DNA from: an uncultured Atopobiaceae bacterium
Lineage (GTDB): Bacteria; Actinomycetota; Coriobacteriia; Coriobacteriales; Atopobiaceae
Assembly: GCA_944321385.1 (NCBI GenBank)
Contig: CALULC010000005.1
Coordinates: 1-40,782 of the forward strand
Direction of reading: 5' to 3'
DNA length: 40,782 nucleotides
This document shows, in pieces, positions 9,010 to 17,705 of this stretch. The notes beneath the pieces are model-generated. The model was not told the DNA's origin. It was given only the letters and a program-made list of their open reading frames with translations, and made no database searches. Both the position numbers and the translations under genes were made by a program. Every line of letters starts with the position of its first letter. The stretch's first letter is position 1.

Positions 9010-10107
9010 ATGGCCAAGAGCAAGGGATCCACCAAAGAGATCAAGCCCCGCACAACCGGAGAGGAGCGGGAGAAGGTTCTCGCAGCCACCACCGAAGAGA
9101 TCGAGAAGAAGTTTGGCAAGGGCGCCATCATGCGCTTTGGTGACGAGGGCCCGAGCCTTGAGGTCGAGGCCATTCCCACGGGCTCTATCGCCCTTGACAT
9201 CGCGCTCGGCATCGGTGGCGTTCCTCGTGGGCGTATCATAGAGATCTACGGCCCCGAGTCCTCTGGCAAGACCACTCTTTCCCTCGAGATCCTCGCTGAG
9301 GCCCAGGCAATGGGAGGTGTCGTTGCCTTCATCGACGCCGAGCACGCCCTCGATCCCGGGTACGCGGCTCGCATCGGCGTCGACATTGACGAGGTGCTGA
9401 TCTCTCAGCCAGACACCGGCGAGCAGGCCCTTGAGATCTGCGACATGCTCGTTCGCTCCGGGGCCATAGACGTCGTCGTCGTTGACTCCGTTGCCGCCCT
9501 CACGCCCCGCGCCGAGATCGAGGGAGAGATCGGAGACTCCACGGTTGGTCTCCAGGCCCGCCTCATGAGCCAGGCGCTCCGCAAGCTCGCCGGATCGCTC
9601 TCCAAGTCAAACACCACCTGTATCTTCATTAACCAGCTGCGCGAGAAGATCGGCGTCATGTTTGGCAATCCCGAGACCACTCCCGGCGGCCGCGCTCTCA
9701 AGTTCTTTGCGTCGGTGCGCATGGACATCCGCAAGATCGACACCATCAAGTCCAACAACGACGTGATCGGTAACCGCGTCCGCGTCAAGGTGGTCAAGAA
9801 CAAGGTCGCACCGCCCTTCAAGCAGGCCGAGTTTGACATCATGTACGGACTTGGAATCTCCAAGGAGGGCTCGATTCTCGACACTGCCGTTGCCCTCGAC
9901 ATCGTCAACAAGTCCGGTGCCTGGTTCACGTATGAGACGGAGCGTCTTGGTCAGGGTCGTGAGGCCGCGAAGGAGTTCCTTGCCTCCCATCCCGATCTTC
10001 TTGACGAGATTGACCATAAGGTTCGTGTTGCCTCGGGTCTCGAGCTCGGTGACGAGCGGGTGGGAGAGCCCGTGGAGGCGGACGGCCTGGAGGGCGCCGA
10101 GTCGTGA
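9010..10107 (+). CDS. recA: Recombinase RecA
   Basis: RecA forms filaments on single-stranded DNA, drives strand exchange and stimulates LexA self-cleavage. The product is 365 aa from ATG 9010, which has GAGGGAG just before it. An upstream in-frame TTG at 8818 would run through the promoter and SOS box and is rejected. Walker A GPESSGKT lies at 81-88. [26 protein letters not shown] and [20 protein letters not shown] are family hallmarks and are all intact. The stop overlaps the recX start by four bases (GTGA), giving translational coupling to its regulator. No intein is present. Confidence 0.98.
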   Translation: MAKSKGSTKEIKPRTTGEEREKVLAATTEEIEKKFGKGAIMRFGDEGPSLEVEAIPTGSIALDIALGIGGVPRGRIIEIYGPESSGKTTLSLEILAEAQAMGGVVAFIDAEHALDPGYAARIGVDIDEVLISQPDTGEQALEICDMLVRSGAIDVVVVDSVAALTPRAEIEGEIGDSTVGLQARLMSQALRKLAGSLSKSNTTCIFINQLREKIGVMFGNPETTPGGRALKFFASVRMDIRKIDTIKSNNDVIGNRVRVKVVKNKVAPPFKQAEFDIMYGLGISKEGSILDTAVALDIVNKSGAWFTYETERLGQGREAAKEFLASHPDLLDEIDHKVRVASGLELGDERVGEPVEADGLEGAES

Positions 10108-10784
10108 CGGACAGCTGCTTCTCTTGGTCGGTAGAGCTTCCGGAGCGTGGTGCGCGCCGCGTGGGCGATCGAAGCGTCAGGGCATCGCTCAGGATATCTT
10201 CTGAGGTCGGCGGGGAGGAGGAGCTCCCCGTTGCCCTGGCCGTTGGCAAGAGGCTCAAGGGGCTCTCTGATGGACCCGGCGCGCCATCCTCCCGCGCCGA
10301 GCTTCTCTTCAGGCTCGACGAGCTCTCAAAGGCTTGCGCTCACGAGCGGATGGAGGGGCTCGTGAATCGAAGGGACTACTCATCCAAGGAGCTGTTCTCG
10401 CGGCTTGTTGAGGACGGGTATACCCGCTCTGTCTCCCAGGCCATAGTTGAGCGGGCGTGTGAGGTGGGAATCCTTGACGACGCGCGCTTCGGCGCCGCGT
10501 TTGCTCGCTCGAAGGTGCTCTCCGGCTGGGGGAGGATCAAGATCGAGCGCGAGCTTTCCCGACGCGGCGTTGACGCGTCCGACATTCCCGGTTGGCCTGA
10601 CGAGTTCCTCTCTCCTGACGAAGAGCGTGAGAGGGCACGCGCGCTCGCCTCGCGCCGTCGGCTTACGGGGAAGAACGACTATCAGAAGATTGTTCGCTTT
10701 CTTTGTTCTCGCGGATATTCGCTCGGGCTTTCCACCTCGGTGGCCCGTGAGGTCGCAGACGCTGGTCAACAGTGGCATCTATAG
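10104..10784 (+). CDS. recX: Regulatory protein RecX
   Basis: RecX binds RecA filaments and modulates their activity. The GTG start at 10104 overlaps the recA stop, the classical arrangement. About 100 divergent N-terminal residues are followed by the three-helix RecX repeats: [18 protein letters not shown], then a second unit around [30 protein letters not shown], and a third at the C-terminus ([16 protein letters not shown]). At 226 aa it is longer than E. coli RecX and similar to Gram-positive members. The identity rests on the repeats and the position. Confidence 0.9.
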   Translation: MTDSCFSWSVELPERGARRVGDRSVRASLRISSEVGGEEELPVALAVGKRLKGLSDGPGAPSSRAELLFRLDELSKACAHERMEGLVNRRDYSSKELFSRLVEDGYTRSVSQAIVERACEVGILDDARFGAAFARSKVLSGWGRIKIERELSRRGVDASDIPGWPDEFLSPDEERERARALASRRRLTGKNDYQKIVRFLCSRGYSLGLSTSVAREVADAGQQWHL

Positions 10785-10814
10785 ATCCCATGTGCCGTTT
10801 TTCCTGCGGCTCAT

Positions 10815-10844
10815 TTGACACGACGCTTACATCGGGACTAGGAT
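10815..10844 (+). promoter_or_regulatory. Candidate promoter upstream of rny
   Basis: TTGACA (10815-10820) and TAGGAT (10839-10844) are spaced by 18 bases, downstream of recX and reading toward rny. This would give a 5' leader of roughly 180 bases before the rny start. Confidence 0.5.
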
Positions 10845-10871
10845 AGGTCTGCTCGTGGAGCGCACTCTTTC

Positions 10872-10903
10872 GCTGGCTCGCCAGCTGATGCTTTTGTTTT
10901 TTT
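10872..10903 (+). terminator. Terminator-like hairpin in the rny leader
   Basis: GCTGG / CCAGC with loop CTCG (10872-10885) is followed six bases later by a T-rich run interrupted once (10892-10903). It lies after the candidate promoter and well before rny. It could end recA–recX read-through, release a short leader RNA, or act as an attenuator. The stem is short and the T run is displaced, so the call is tentative. Confidence 0.4.
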
Positions 10904-10968
10904 GTACGTCACGTTAGCTGTCACTTCCGCAAAACGCGGTACAGGCGTCATGACTGCACCTCCACGGC

Positions 10969-11006
10969 GGGTTCCGTCGCGCGTTCGCGCACGGTCTCCT
11001 GAACCC
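10969..11006 (+). other. Nested hairpin in the rny 5' leader
   Basis: GGGTTC (10969-10974) can pair with GAACCC (11001-11006). Inside, CGT pairs with ACG and GCGC with GCGC around a GTTC loop. The structure ends 17 bases before the rny ribosome-binding site GAGGAG. No match to a named riboswitch is recognised. Confidence 0.45.
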
Positions 11007-11034
11007 ACGCAGACTTGAACCTTGAGGAGCAGAC

Positions 11035-12597
11035 ATGACAGATCCCATAACCATCGTGGTGGGGGCGGTGTGCCTTGTGGTGGGCGCAGCCCTCGTGTAC
11101 TTCTTCCTAGCTGGCAAGAGCGGGTCCAAGCTCCGTGACGCCGAGGCGCAGCTCGCCTCCGCGCGCAGTGAGGCCGATCGCATCACGCAGGAGGCCGCGC
11201 GTCAGGCGGAGAACGCAAAGAAGGAGGCCGTCCTCGAGGCGAAGGAGCAGATTCTTCAGCTCAAGCAGAACTCTGAGGCGGAGGAGAAGAAGCGCAAGGG
11301 CGAGCTCCAGAACCTCGAGAACCGAATCATGCAGCGCGAGGAGTCCCTCGATCACCGCAACGACGCCCTCGACCGTCGTGAGCACCAGCTCTCGAGCCTT
11401 CAGGGCCAGCTCGACCGTCGTAAGAACGACCTCGACGAGATGATCGAGCGCCAAGGTGCCGAGCTCGAGCGCATCGCTGGGCTCTCCTCCGACGAGGCTC
11501 ATGACGAGCTTCTCGCCCGCGTCCGCGCCGAGTCCGTGCGCGAGGAGGCCCAGATTCTCCGCGAGTCCGAGCAGAGCGTTCGCGCCCAGGCGGACAAGAT
11601 GGCTCGAGAGATCGTCTCGACTGCCATCCAGCGCTGCGCGGCCGATCAGGCCGGCGAGATCACGGTCACGTCCGTGCACATCCCCTCCGATGACCTCAAG
11701 GGTCGCATCATCGGTCGCGAGGGCCGCAACATCCGGACCTTCGAGCAGGTCTCGGGCGTCTCCCTCGTCATCGACGATACCCCCGAGACCGTCGTCCTCT
11801 CGAGCTTTGACCCTGTCCGTCGTGAGACGGCTCGCGTCGCGCTCGAGAACCTCATCGCAGACGGCCGCATTCACCCGGCTCGCATCGAGGAGCTCTACAA
11901 GAAGGCCGAGGCGCTCGTCGCCGAGCGCGTTCGCGAGGCCGGAGAGCAGGCCGCCTTTGATGCCGGCATTCACGACCTCCACCCTGAGCTCGTGAAGACC
12001 CTCGGCGCGCTTCGCTACCGCACCTCCTTTGGCCAGAACGTTCTCTCGCACTCCGTCCAGGTCTCTGCGCTCTGCGGCATCATGGCCTCCGAGCTCGGCA
12101 TCGACGAGGCTCCCGCGAAGCGCGCCGGCCTTCTCCACGACCTTGGCAAGGCGATTGACCACGAGGTCGAGGGACCGCACGCCGTCATTGGTGCCGACCT
12201 TGCCCGCCGCTACGGCGAGCGACCCGAGATTGTGCACGCCATCGAGGCGCACCACGCTGACGTCGATCCCGATACCGTCCTTGACGTCCTCGTCCAGGCC
12301 GCCGACGCCATCTCGGCCGCTCGTCCCGGTGCCCGTCGCGAGTCTGCCGAGAACTACATCAAGCGCCTTGAGAAGCTCGAGGAGATCTCCAACGCCCATG
12401 ATGGCGTCGAGCGCACCTATGCGATGCAGGCCGGCCGCGAGCTGCACGTCATGGTCGAGCCCGAGAAGATCTCTGACGCCCAGGCTACGGTCCTTGCTCA
12501 CGACATCGCCAAGCAGATCGAGGACGAGATGGAGTATCCCGGCCAGGTTCGCGTTGTCGTCATTCGCGAGTCCCGTGCCGTCGACGTTGCCAAGTAG
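11035..12597 (+). CDS. rny: Ribonuclease Y
   Basis: RNase Y is a membrane-anchored endoribonuclease that starts mRNA decay. The order of parts is complete: one N-terminal transmembrane segment (about residues 5-26), a long charged coiled coil (about 30-200), a KH RNA-binding domain (about 205-275, with GRIIGREGRNIRTFE), and an HD domain (about 335-430, with the metal-binding HDLGK). At 520 aa it has the standard family length. ATG 11035 has GAGGAG at 11024-11029. The leader of 250 bases holds a candidate promoter and two hairpins. A GHKL ATPase gene begins three bases after the stop, where many Firmicutes carry ymdB. Confidence 0.96.
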   Translation: MTDPITIVVGAVCLVVGAALVYFFLAGKSGSKLRDAEAQLASARSEADRITQEAARQAENAKKEAVLEAKEQILQLKQNSEAEEKKRKGELQNLENRIMQREESLDHRNDALDRREHQLSSLQGQLDRRKNDLDEMIERQGAELERIAGLSSDEAHDELLARVRAESVREEAQILRESEQSVRAQADKMAREIVSTAIQRCAADQAGEITVTSVHIPSDDLKGRIIGREGRNIRTFEQVSGVSLVIDDTPETVVLSSFDPVRRETARVALENLIADGRIHPARIEELYKKAEALVAERVREAGEQAAFDAGIHDLHPELVKTLGALRYRTSFGQNVLSHSVQVSALCGIMASELGIDEAPAKRAGLLHDLGKAIDHEVEGPHAVIGADLARRYGERPEIVHAIEAHHADVDPDTVLDVLVQAADAISAARPGARRESAENYIKRLEKLEEISNAHDGVERTYAMQAGRELHVMVEPEKISDAQATVLAHDIAKQIEDEMEYPGQVRVVVIRESRAVDVAK

Positions 12598-12600
12598 CCT

Positions 12601-13689
12601 ATGAACCCCGGTTCTTCAGACCTTATGGGCTTTGTCTCTTCCATGGGGGGAGACAAAGCCCTTCGTGTTGAGGAGAGTCTTGGCGATGGCTTTGTTCGGC
12701 TTCGAGTCTCTGAGGCCGAGCGTCGTCAGGCGGCCCACGACGTTCGATGCATAGAAGATGCGCTCATCGAGCTTCTCAGAAACGCTCGCGACGCCGGCGC
12801 CCGGCACATCTACGTCGCCACCGCCCGAGAGGGTGACCGAAGGACGCTTGTCGTCCTCGATGACGGTTCGGGAGTGCCTGCAGAGATGCACGAGCGCGTC
12901 TTTGAGGCACGCGTCACCTCTAAGCTCGACTCGGTCCACATGGATCACTGGGGTGTCCATGGTCGCGGTATGGCGCTCTTTTCGATTCGTGAGAACGCCG
13001 TCTCCGCCAAGATCGTTTCTTCTGCCCCTGGCAAAGGGTCGGCAATCTGTGTGGTGAGCGACGCCTCGGCCCTTCCCGAGCGCGCCGACCAGTCTAGCTG
13101 GCCGCAGGTCGGTGCCGACGAGGACGGTGGCGTTTGCTGCGTGAGGGGCCCTCACAACCTGGTGAGGACCTGCTGCGAGTTTGCCCTCGAGGAGCGGGGC
13201 GTATGCGAGATCTATTTTGGGTCCCCTGCGGAGATCGTGGCCACGGCGCGCGCACGAGCGCCTCAGAGCGTGAAGGGGTCAGACCTCCTTCTGCTTTCAT
13301 TGCTTAATGAGCTTCCCGTGATCGAGCGTCTTCGCGCCTCCGCCGATGCGCGGGAGCTCAGGGAGCAGGCTGCCTCCCTCGGGCTCGAGATGTCGGAGCG
13401 CACGGCGCACAGAATCGTCTCGGGTGAGATTCAACCTCAAAAAAGCGTCCTCTCCAGGCTGATGCCGGGTCGTGGAGGAGATGAGGCCCCGTCCCGTGAG
13501 ATCGACCTGATGAGGGATCGCAGAGGTCTCAAGGTTGCTCCGTCAGACATGGAGGAGTTCACCCTCATTATGGAGAGGGACTTCTCCCTCTTGGCGGAGC
13601 GCTACTACCTCTCACTCTCGAGCAGGCCTCGAGTGAGGGTGTCTGGTCAGCGCGTGGTCGTCACCTTCGAGCTTGCCTCAACCGATTAG
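12601..13689 (+). CDS. GHKL (MutL/Hsp90-like) ATPase domain protein, function unknown
   Basis: The N-terminal half carries the ATP-binding motifs of the GHKL superfamily: N box ALIELLRNARDAGA (about 54-67), G1 motif DDGSG (87-91), a TSKL segment (106-109) and the G2 motif GVHGRGMALFSI (118-129). The N-box DAGA followed by a T-S-K segment resembles MutL more than histidine kinases. However, the C-terminal two thirds show no MutL dimerisation or endonuclease motif, and no histidine-kinase dimerisation domain is visible. It has 362 aa, no signal peptide and no membrane helix. It lies between rny (three-base gap) and spoVS, so RNA turnover, cell differentiation or stress roles are possible. That is inference from position only. 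The ribosome-binding site is weak, suggesting coupling to rny. Confidence 0.75.
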   Translation: MNPGSSDLMGFVSSMGGDKALRVEESLGDGFVRLRVSEAERRQAAHDVRCIEDALIELLRNARDAGARHIYVATAREGDRRTLVVLDDGSGVPAEMHERVFEARVTSKLDSVHMDHWGVHGRGMALFSIRENAVSAKIVSSAPGKGSAICVVSDASALPERADQSSWPQVGADEDGGVCCVRGPHNLVRTCCEFALEERGVCEIYFGSPAEIVATARARAPQSVKGSDLLLLSLLNELPVIERLRASADARELREQAASLGLEMSERTAHRIVSGEIQPQKSVLSRLMPGRGGDEAPSREIDLMRDRRGLKVAPSDMEEFTLIMERDFSLLAERYYLSLSSRPRVRVSGQRVVVTFELASTD

Positions 13690-13705
13690 CTCGCTTCTCA
13701 TCACC

Positions 13706-13734
13706 TTGGTTAACTACTACTATTGTTCTATCAA
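13706..13734 (+). promoter_or_regulatory. Candidate promoter of spoVS
   Basis: TTGGTT (13706-13711) and TATCAA (13729-13734) are 17 bases apart, in a locally AT-rich gap. They lie 48 bases before the spoVS start. This suggests spoVS–miaB–miaA–hflX can be transcribed separately from rny. Confidence 0.55.
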
Positions 13735-13781
13735 AGCAGAATTCGTGCCATCATCAGAGCGAAGTCACAACAGGGAGCCAC

Positions 13782-14090
13782 ATGGACTATCTGAAGGTAT
13801 CAAGCAAGTCTTCGCCGGCGTCCGTCGCCGGGGCCATCGCGGGCCTCGTCAAGGACGGTACGCCCGTCAATATCCAGTGCGTTGGTGCCGGCGCCGTCAA
13901 CCAGGCGATCAAGGCGGTGGCCATCGCTCGCGGCTTCCTCATTCCCACCGGCGTTGACATCTCGTGCGCCCCTACGTTCTCCGATGTTGAGATCGGCGGG
14001 GAGAGTCGCACGGCAATTCGCATCGCGGTCTACGTCCACCGCATCGTTGCCCCCTCGTCCGTCTCCGGCTCCGAGGCGGTCGATGCCTGA
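13782..14090 (+). CDS. spoVS: Stage V sporulation protein S homologue
   Basis: SpoVS is a small Alba-like, probably nucleic-acid-binding protein. In Bacillus it is needed for late sporulation stages, but it also occurs in many bacteria that form no spores. The family core is complete: LKVSSKSSPASVAGAIAG near the N-terminus, VGAGAVNQAIKA in the middle, and FSDVEIGGESRTAIRI. It has 102 aa, slightly longer than the 86-aa Bacillus protein because of a C-terminal tail rich in Ser and Ala. The start is ATG 13782 after CAGGGAG. The stop overlaps the miaB start by one base (TGATG). No other sporulation gene is seen in the window. Confidence 0.93.
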   Translation: MDYLKVSSKSSPASVAGAIAGLVKDGTPVNIQCVGAGAVNQAIKAVAIARGFLIPTGVDISCAPTFSDVEIGGESRTAIRIAVYVHRIVAPSSVSGSEAVDA

Positions 14091-15457
14091 TGGAGCAGCC
14101 CAGAGTGTTGGTGGGGAAGACCTACTTCGTCAAGACCTTTGGCTGCCAGATGAACCTCCACGATTCCGAGCGCGTCGCCGGCGTGCTCGACTCGTGCGGC
14201 TGCATCTGCGTTGACGACCCTGACCAGGCCGACATCGTCGTCTTCATGACGTGCTGCGTCCGAGAGAAGGCCGACCAGCACCTCTACGGCCAGGCATCCG
14301 CCATGGTGAGCGCGCCCACGCCGCCCTCGGGTCGCCGCGTCGTCGCCATCGGCGGCTGCATCGCCCAAAGGGACGGCGAGAAGATCCGCGAGCACGTGGC
14401 GTGCGCCGACGTTGTCTTTGGCACGAGCGCGATTGAGAGCCTCCCGGCGCTTCTCGCCGATGCCTTCTCCGGTGACGGCTCGCATGCCGAGGTGGACACC
14501 GTCGAGGAGGGGAGGTCCTTCTCGACCGACCTCCCGAGCCATCGCGCCCAGCGCTTCCATGCCTGGGTGCCCATCATGACCGGCTGCGACAACTTCTGCA
14601 CCTACTGCATCGTTCCGTACGTGCGCGGTCGCGAGAAGAGCCGCACGATGGAGAGCATCGTCTCCGAGGTGGAGGCTCTTGTCGCCGAGGGAGTGCGCGA
14701 GGTCACGTTCCTCGGTCAGAACGTCAACTCCTATGGTCGCAACATCTATGGCGAGCCCCGCTTTGCCGAGCTGCTGCGCAAGGTCGGCGAGACGGGCATC
14801 GAGCGCATACGCTTCACCTCGTCCAATCCCAAGGACCTCGACGATGACGTGATTCGCGCCATGGCCGAGGTGCCCGCCGTCATGCCGCATCTCCACCTTG
14901 CCGTGCAGAGTGGCTCCTCTCGCGTGCTCAAGGCCATGAACCGCAAGTACACGCGCGAGGAGTACCTCGATCTGGTTGGGCGCCTGCGCACGGCGATGCC
15001 CGACCTCGCCCTCTCGACGGACATCATCGTCGGCTTTCCGGGGGAGACGGAGGAGGACTTCGAGCAGACGCTCTCCCTTGTGCGCGAGGCCAACTTTTCC
15101 TCCGCGTTCACCTTCATCTACTCCAGGCGTCCGGGCACCCCGGCGGCAAAGATGCCCGATGATACGCCTCGCGAGGTCATCCAGGATCGCTTTGACCGTC
15201 TTGCCAACCTCGTCGCCGAGCAGGCGCACGAGGCAAACCAAGCTGACCTCGGCCAGCTCGTGAGCGTGCTCGTTGAGGGGAGCTCCAAGCGCGATGCCAA
15301 CATCATGGTTGGTCACAGCGAGAAGAACCGCACCGTTCACTTCTCGGCGCCAGAGGGTCGCGACCCGGAGAGCCTGATCGGCTCGATCTGCGACGTTCGG
15401 GTTGAGGAGGCTCGTACGTGGTACCTCCGCGGCTCCATCGAGGGCGAGCCAAGGTGA
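14090..15457 (+). CDS. miaB: tRNA-2-methylthio-N6-dimethylallyladenosine synthase MiaB
   Basis: MiaB is a radical-SAM enzyme that adds a methylthio group to i6A37 of tRNAs reading UNN codons. The UPF0004 domain opens with KTFGCQMNLHDSERV; cysteines in TCCVREKA and GGCIAQ complete the auxiliary cluster. The radical-SAM motif is CDNFCTYC, and SRRPGTPAAKM and a C-terminal TRAM domain follow. At 455 aa it is normal length. It is joined by a one-base overlap to spoVS. miaA, whose product makes the substrate of MiaB, follows with a GTGA overlap, so two consecutive steps of the same tRNA modification are encoded together. Confidence 0.95.
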   Translation: MEQPRVLVGKTYFVKTFGCQMNLHDSERVAGVLDSCGCICVDDPDQADIVVFMTCCVREKADQHLYGQASAMVSAPTPPSGRRVVAIGGCIAQRDGEKIREHVACADVVFGTSAIESLPALLADAFSGDGSHAEVDTVEEGRSFSTDLPSHRAQRFHAWVPIMTGCDNFCTYCIVPYVRGREKSRTMESIVSEVEALVAEGVREVTFLGQNVNSYGRNIYGEPRFAELLRKVGETGIERIRFTSSNPKDLDDDVIRAMAEVPAVMPHLHLAVQSGSSRVLKAMNRKYTREEYLDLVGRLRTAMPDLALSTDIIVGFPGETEEDFEQTLSLVREANFSSAFTFIYSRRPGTPAAKMPDDTPREVIQDRFDRLANLVAEQAHEANQADLGQLVSVLVEGSSKRDANIMVGHSEKNRTVHFSAPEGRDPESLIGSICDVRVEEARTWYLRGSIEGEPR

Positions 15458-16404
15458 GTTGCGGCTCCCGCGTCATCTGCATCGTCGGGCCAACCGCCTC
15501 GGGCAAGAGCGCGCTCGCCGATCTTGTGGCCAGCGAGCTTGGGAGCCCTGTCATCTCCGTCGATGCCATGCAAGTCTATCGGGGGATGGACGTAGGGACC
15601 GCAAAAACGCCCGTCTCCGAGCGCCGTGTGCCGCTTCTCATGGTTGACGTTGCCGACCCGTGTGAGGACTACTCGGTGAGGCTCTTCCGTGACGAGGCTC
15701 GCCGCTGCGTCGATGGGGTTCTCGCCTCTGGGCGCACCCCCGTTCTCTGCGGCGGGACGGGGCTCTACCTCAACGCCGTCATCGACGAGATGGAGTTTCC
15801 GTCTGGTGAGCGTGGCGACGAACGTCGAGAGCGCTACGAGAGGCTTGCCTCCGAGCTTGGCGCCGAGGGACTCCACGCCCTTCTCGCCGAGCGCGATCCA
15901 GAGAGCGCGGAAATCATCCACCCTCATAACGTCCGCAGGGTCGTGCGCGCCCTCGAGATGCTCGACGAGGGCTCATCCTATGCCCGGCATCATGAGGGTC
16001 TCCATAAGCGAGCTGCTCACTATGACGCAATGATCTGGGGTCTCACGATGGGGCGCGAGCGCCTGTACGCGCGCATCGACTCTCGGGTTGACAAGATGAT
16101 GGAAGACGGTCTTCTCGACGAGGTCAAGGGGCTGGCGGCACGGGGCCTCACGGTGGATTCCACTGCCGGTCAGGCCATCGGGTACAAGGAGCTGCTCGAG
16201 GCGCTCGAGGGGCGCAGCAGCCTTGAGGAGGCCGTCGAGCTCATCAAGCGGAGGTCGCGTCGCTATGCCAAGCGCCAGCTCTCCTGGTTCAGGCATGACG
16301 GAAGGGTTAGGTGGATCGACCTCGACGATGCGACCCTCGAGGACGCGCGCGACCAGATCTTGGACTCGCTTGGAAGGGAAGGTGGCGCGCATGGGACGCT
16401 TTAA
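15454..16404 (+). CDS. miaA: tRNA dimethylallyltransferase MiaA
   Basis: MiaA transfers a dimethylallyl group to N6 of A37 in tRNA, producing the substrate for MiaB. The P-loop is GPTASGKS, followed by the family signature DAMQVYRGMDVGTAK and GGTGLYLNA. The C-terminal half has QAIGYKEL and RRYAKRQLSWFR. The start is taken as GTG 15454, overlapping the miaB stop in GTGA, with GAGGGCGAG just upstream. This gives 316 aa, matching the family, and places the P-loop near the N-terminus. A GTG at 15418 would add 12 residues inside miaB. The 3' end overlaps hflX by 14 bases. Confidence 0.94.
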   Translation: MSCGSRVICIVGPTASGKSALADLVASELGSPVISVDAMQVYRGMDVGTAKTPVSERRVPLLMVDVADPCEDYSVRLFRDEARRCVDGVLASGRTPVLCGGTGLYLNAVIDEMEFPSGERGDERRERYERLASELGAEGLHALLAERDPESAEIIHPHNVRRVVRALEMLDEGSSYARHHEGLHKRAAHYDAMIWGLTMGRERLYARIDSRVDKMMEDGLLDEVKGLAARGLTVDSTAGQAIGYKELLEALEGRSSLEEAVELIKRRSRRYAKRQLSWFRHDGRVRWIDLDDATLEDARDQILDSLGREGGAHGTL

Positions 16405-17701
16405 GCCCCTTTCGACCGCCCCTGTTCCCGAGCGTGCGATTCTTGTGGGCGTTGACCTCGGAAGGTCTGAGTGGAGCTGCGAGGAGTCGCTCGCGGAGCT
16501 CGCCCGCCTTGCCGAGACCGACGGCGCCGAGGTTGTTCTCACGATGACGCAGCGCCTCGACGCCCCTGTTCCCAAGACGTTCATCGGCAAGGGAAAGGTC
16601 GAGGAGCTCGTCTCCATGGTCCGCTCGCTCAATGCCGACGTCGTGATCTTCGACGAGGAGCTCACGCCCTCCCAGCAGGCCAACCTCGAGAAGCTTGTGG
16701 GCGAACCCGTCAAGATCATAGACCGCACGGCACTCATTCTCGACATCTTTGGCGTGCACGCGAAGACTCACGAGGGCAGGCTGCAGGTTCAGCTCGCGCA
16801 GCTTCAGTACGTACTCCCACGTCTCCGCGGCATGTGGAGCCACCTCGTTGGCGAGCAGACGCGCGGAGGCATCGGAAGTCGCTTCGGACAGGGCGAGAGC
16901 CAGCTCGAGGTGGACCGACGCCTCGTGCGTGCGCGCATATCGACCCTTCGGCGCGAGCTCGAGCGCCTCGAGAAGCGCCGCGGCGTGCAGAGCAAGGCTC
17001 GCTGGGACTCGGGCGTCTACCGAGTTGCGCTCGTCGGCTACACCAACGCCGGCAAGTCCACCCTGCTCAATCAGCTCACCGGCTCCGACGTCTATGCCAA
17101 AGACGAGCTCTTCGCCACGCTCGACCCCACGACGCGCGCCCTCGACCTCGAGGAAGGGCGCAAGATCACGATCACCGATACCGTCGGCTTCATCCAGAAG
17201 CTCCCCACGATGCTCGTCGAGTCCTTCAAATCCACGCTGGCCGAGGTTCGTGCCGCAGATCTTGTGCTCCTCGTCGTCGACGCGTCCGACCCTCACCGCG
17301 AGCTTGAGATCGGGGCGGTTCGTGCCGTTCTCGAGGAGATCGGCGCGGGGGAGATTCGCTGCGTAGAGGTCTTGAACAAGGTCGACCTCGTAGACGAGGC
17401 CGAGCTACGCAGCATCCTGACCGCGCACCCAGACGCACAGCCGGTCTCTGCGCTCACTGGGCAGGGAGTTCGCGGTCTTCTCTACCGCATAGCAAAGGAG
17501 GCGTCAGAGGGGAGCGTCTCGCTCACCGTGCTCATACCGTACGAGAAGGGCCTGCTCATGAAGATGGTGCACGAGCGCTGTCAGGTGCTTCGAGAGCGCT
17601 ACGTGCAGGAGGGGCTTCTCGCCACCGTAAGGGCGGATGCCCGCATGGCCTCTACGCTCGAGCCGTATGTGACGGCGGACGAGCCGGGGGCGTCGGAGTA
17701 G
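16391..17701 (+). CDS. hflX: GTPase HflX
   Basis: HflX is a ribosome-associated GTPase that splits stalled or stress-arrested 70S ribosomes. The N-terminal HflX domain (about 15-205) has the family signatures DRTALILDIF and GEQTRGG. The G domain has G1 GYTNAGKS (216-223), G3 DTVGF and G4 NKVD. ATG 16391 is the best start: it follows GGGAAGGTGG and gives 436 aa. The upstream in-frame extension would lie in miaA. The miaB–miaA–hflX order is common in bacteria. The gene ends four bases before the stop of a convergent membrane-protein gene. Confidence 0.95.
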   Translation: MGRFKPLSTAPVPERAILVGVDLGRSEWSCEESLAELARLAETDGAEVVLTMTQRLDAPVPKTFIGKGKVEELVSMVRSLNADVVIFDEELTPSQQANLEKLVGEPVKIIDRTALILDIFGVHAKTHEGRLQVQLAQLQYVLPRLRGMWSHLVGEQTRGGIGSRFGQGESQLEVDRRLVRARISTLRRELERLEKRRGVQSKARWDSGVYRVALVGYTNAGKSTLLNQLTGSDVYAKDELFATLDPTTRALDLEEGRKITITDTVGFIQKLPTMLVESFKSTLAEVRAADLVLLVVDASDPHRELEIGAVRAVLEEIGAGEIRCVEVLNKVDLVDEAELRSILTAHPDAQPVSALTGQGVRGLLYRIAKEASEGSVSLTVLIPYEKGLLMKMVHERCQVLRERYVQEGLLATVRADARMASTLEPYVTADEPGASE

Positions 17702-17705
17702 GCTC

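Noticed and set aside
10785-10805. Weak GGCA/TGCC hairpin with a T run right after recX
   Set aside because: The stem is only four pairs with a large loop, too weak to list as a terminator.
11107-12501. Long open frame opposite rny
   Set aside because: A codon-bias shadow of rny, with no ribosome-binding site and repetitive composition.
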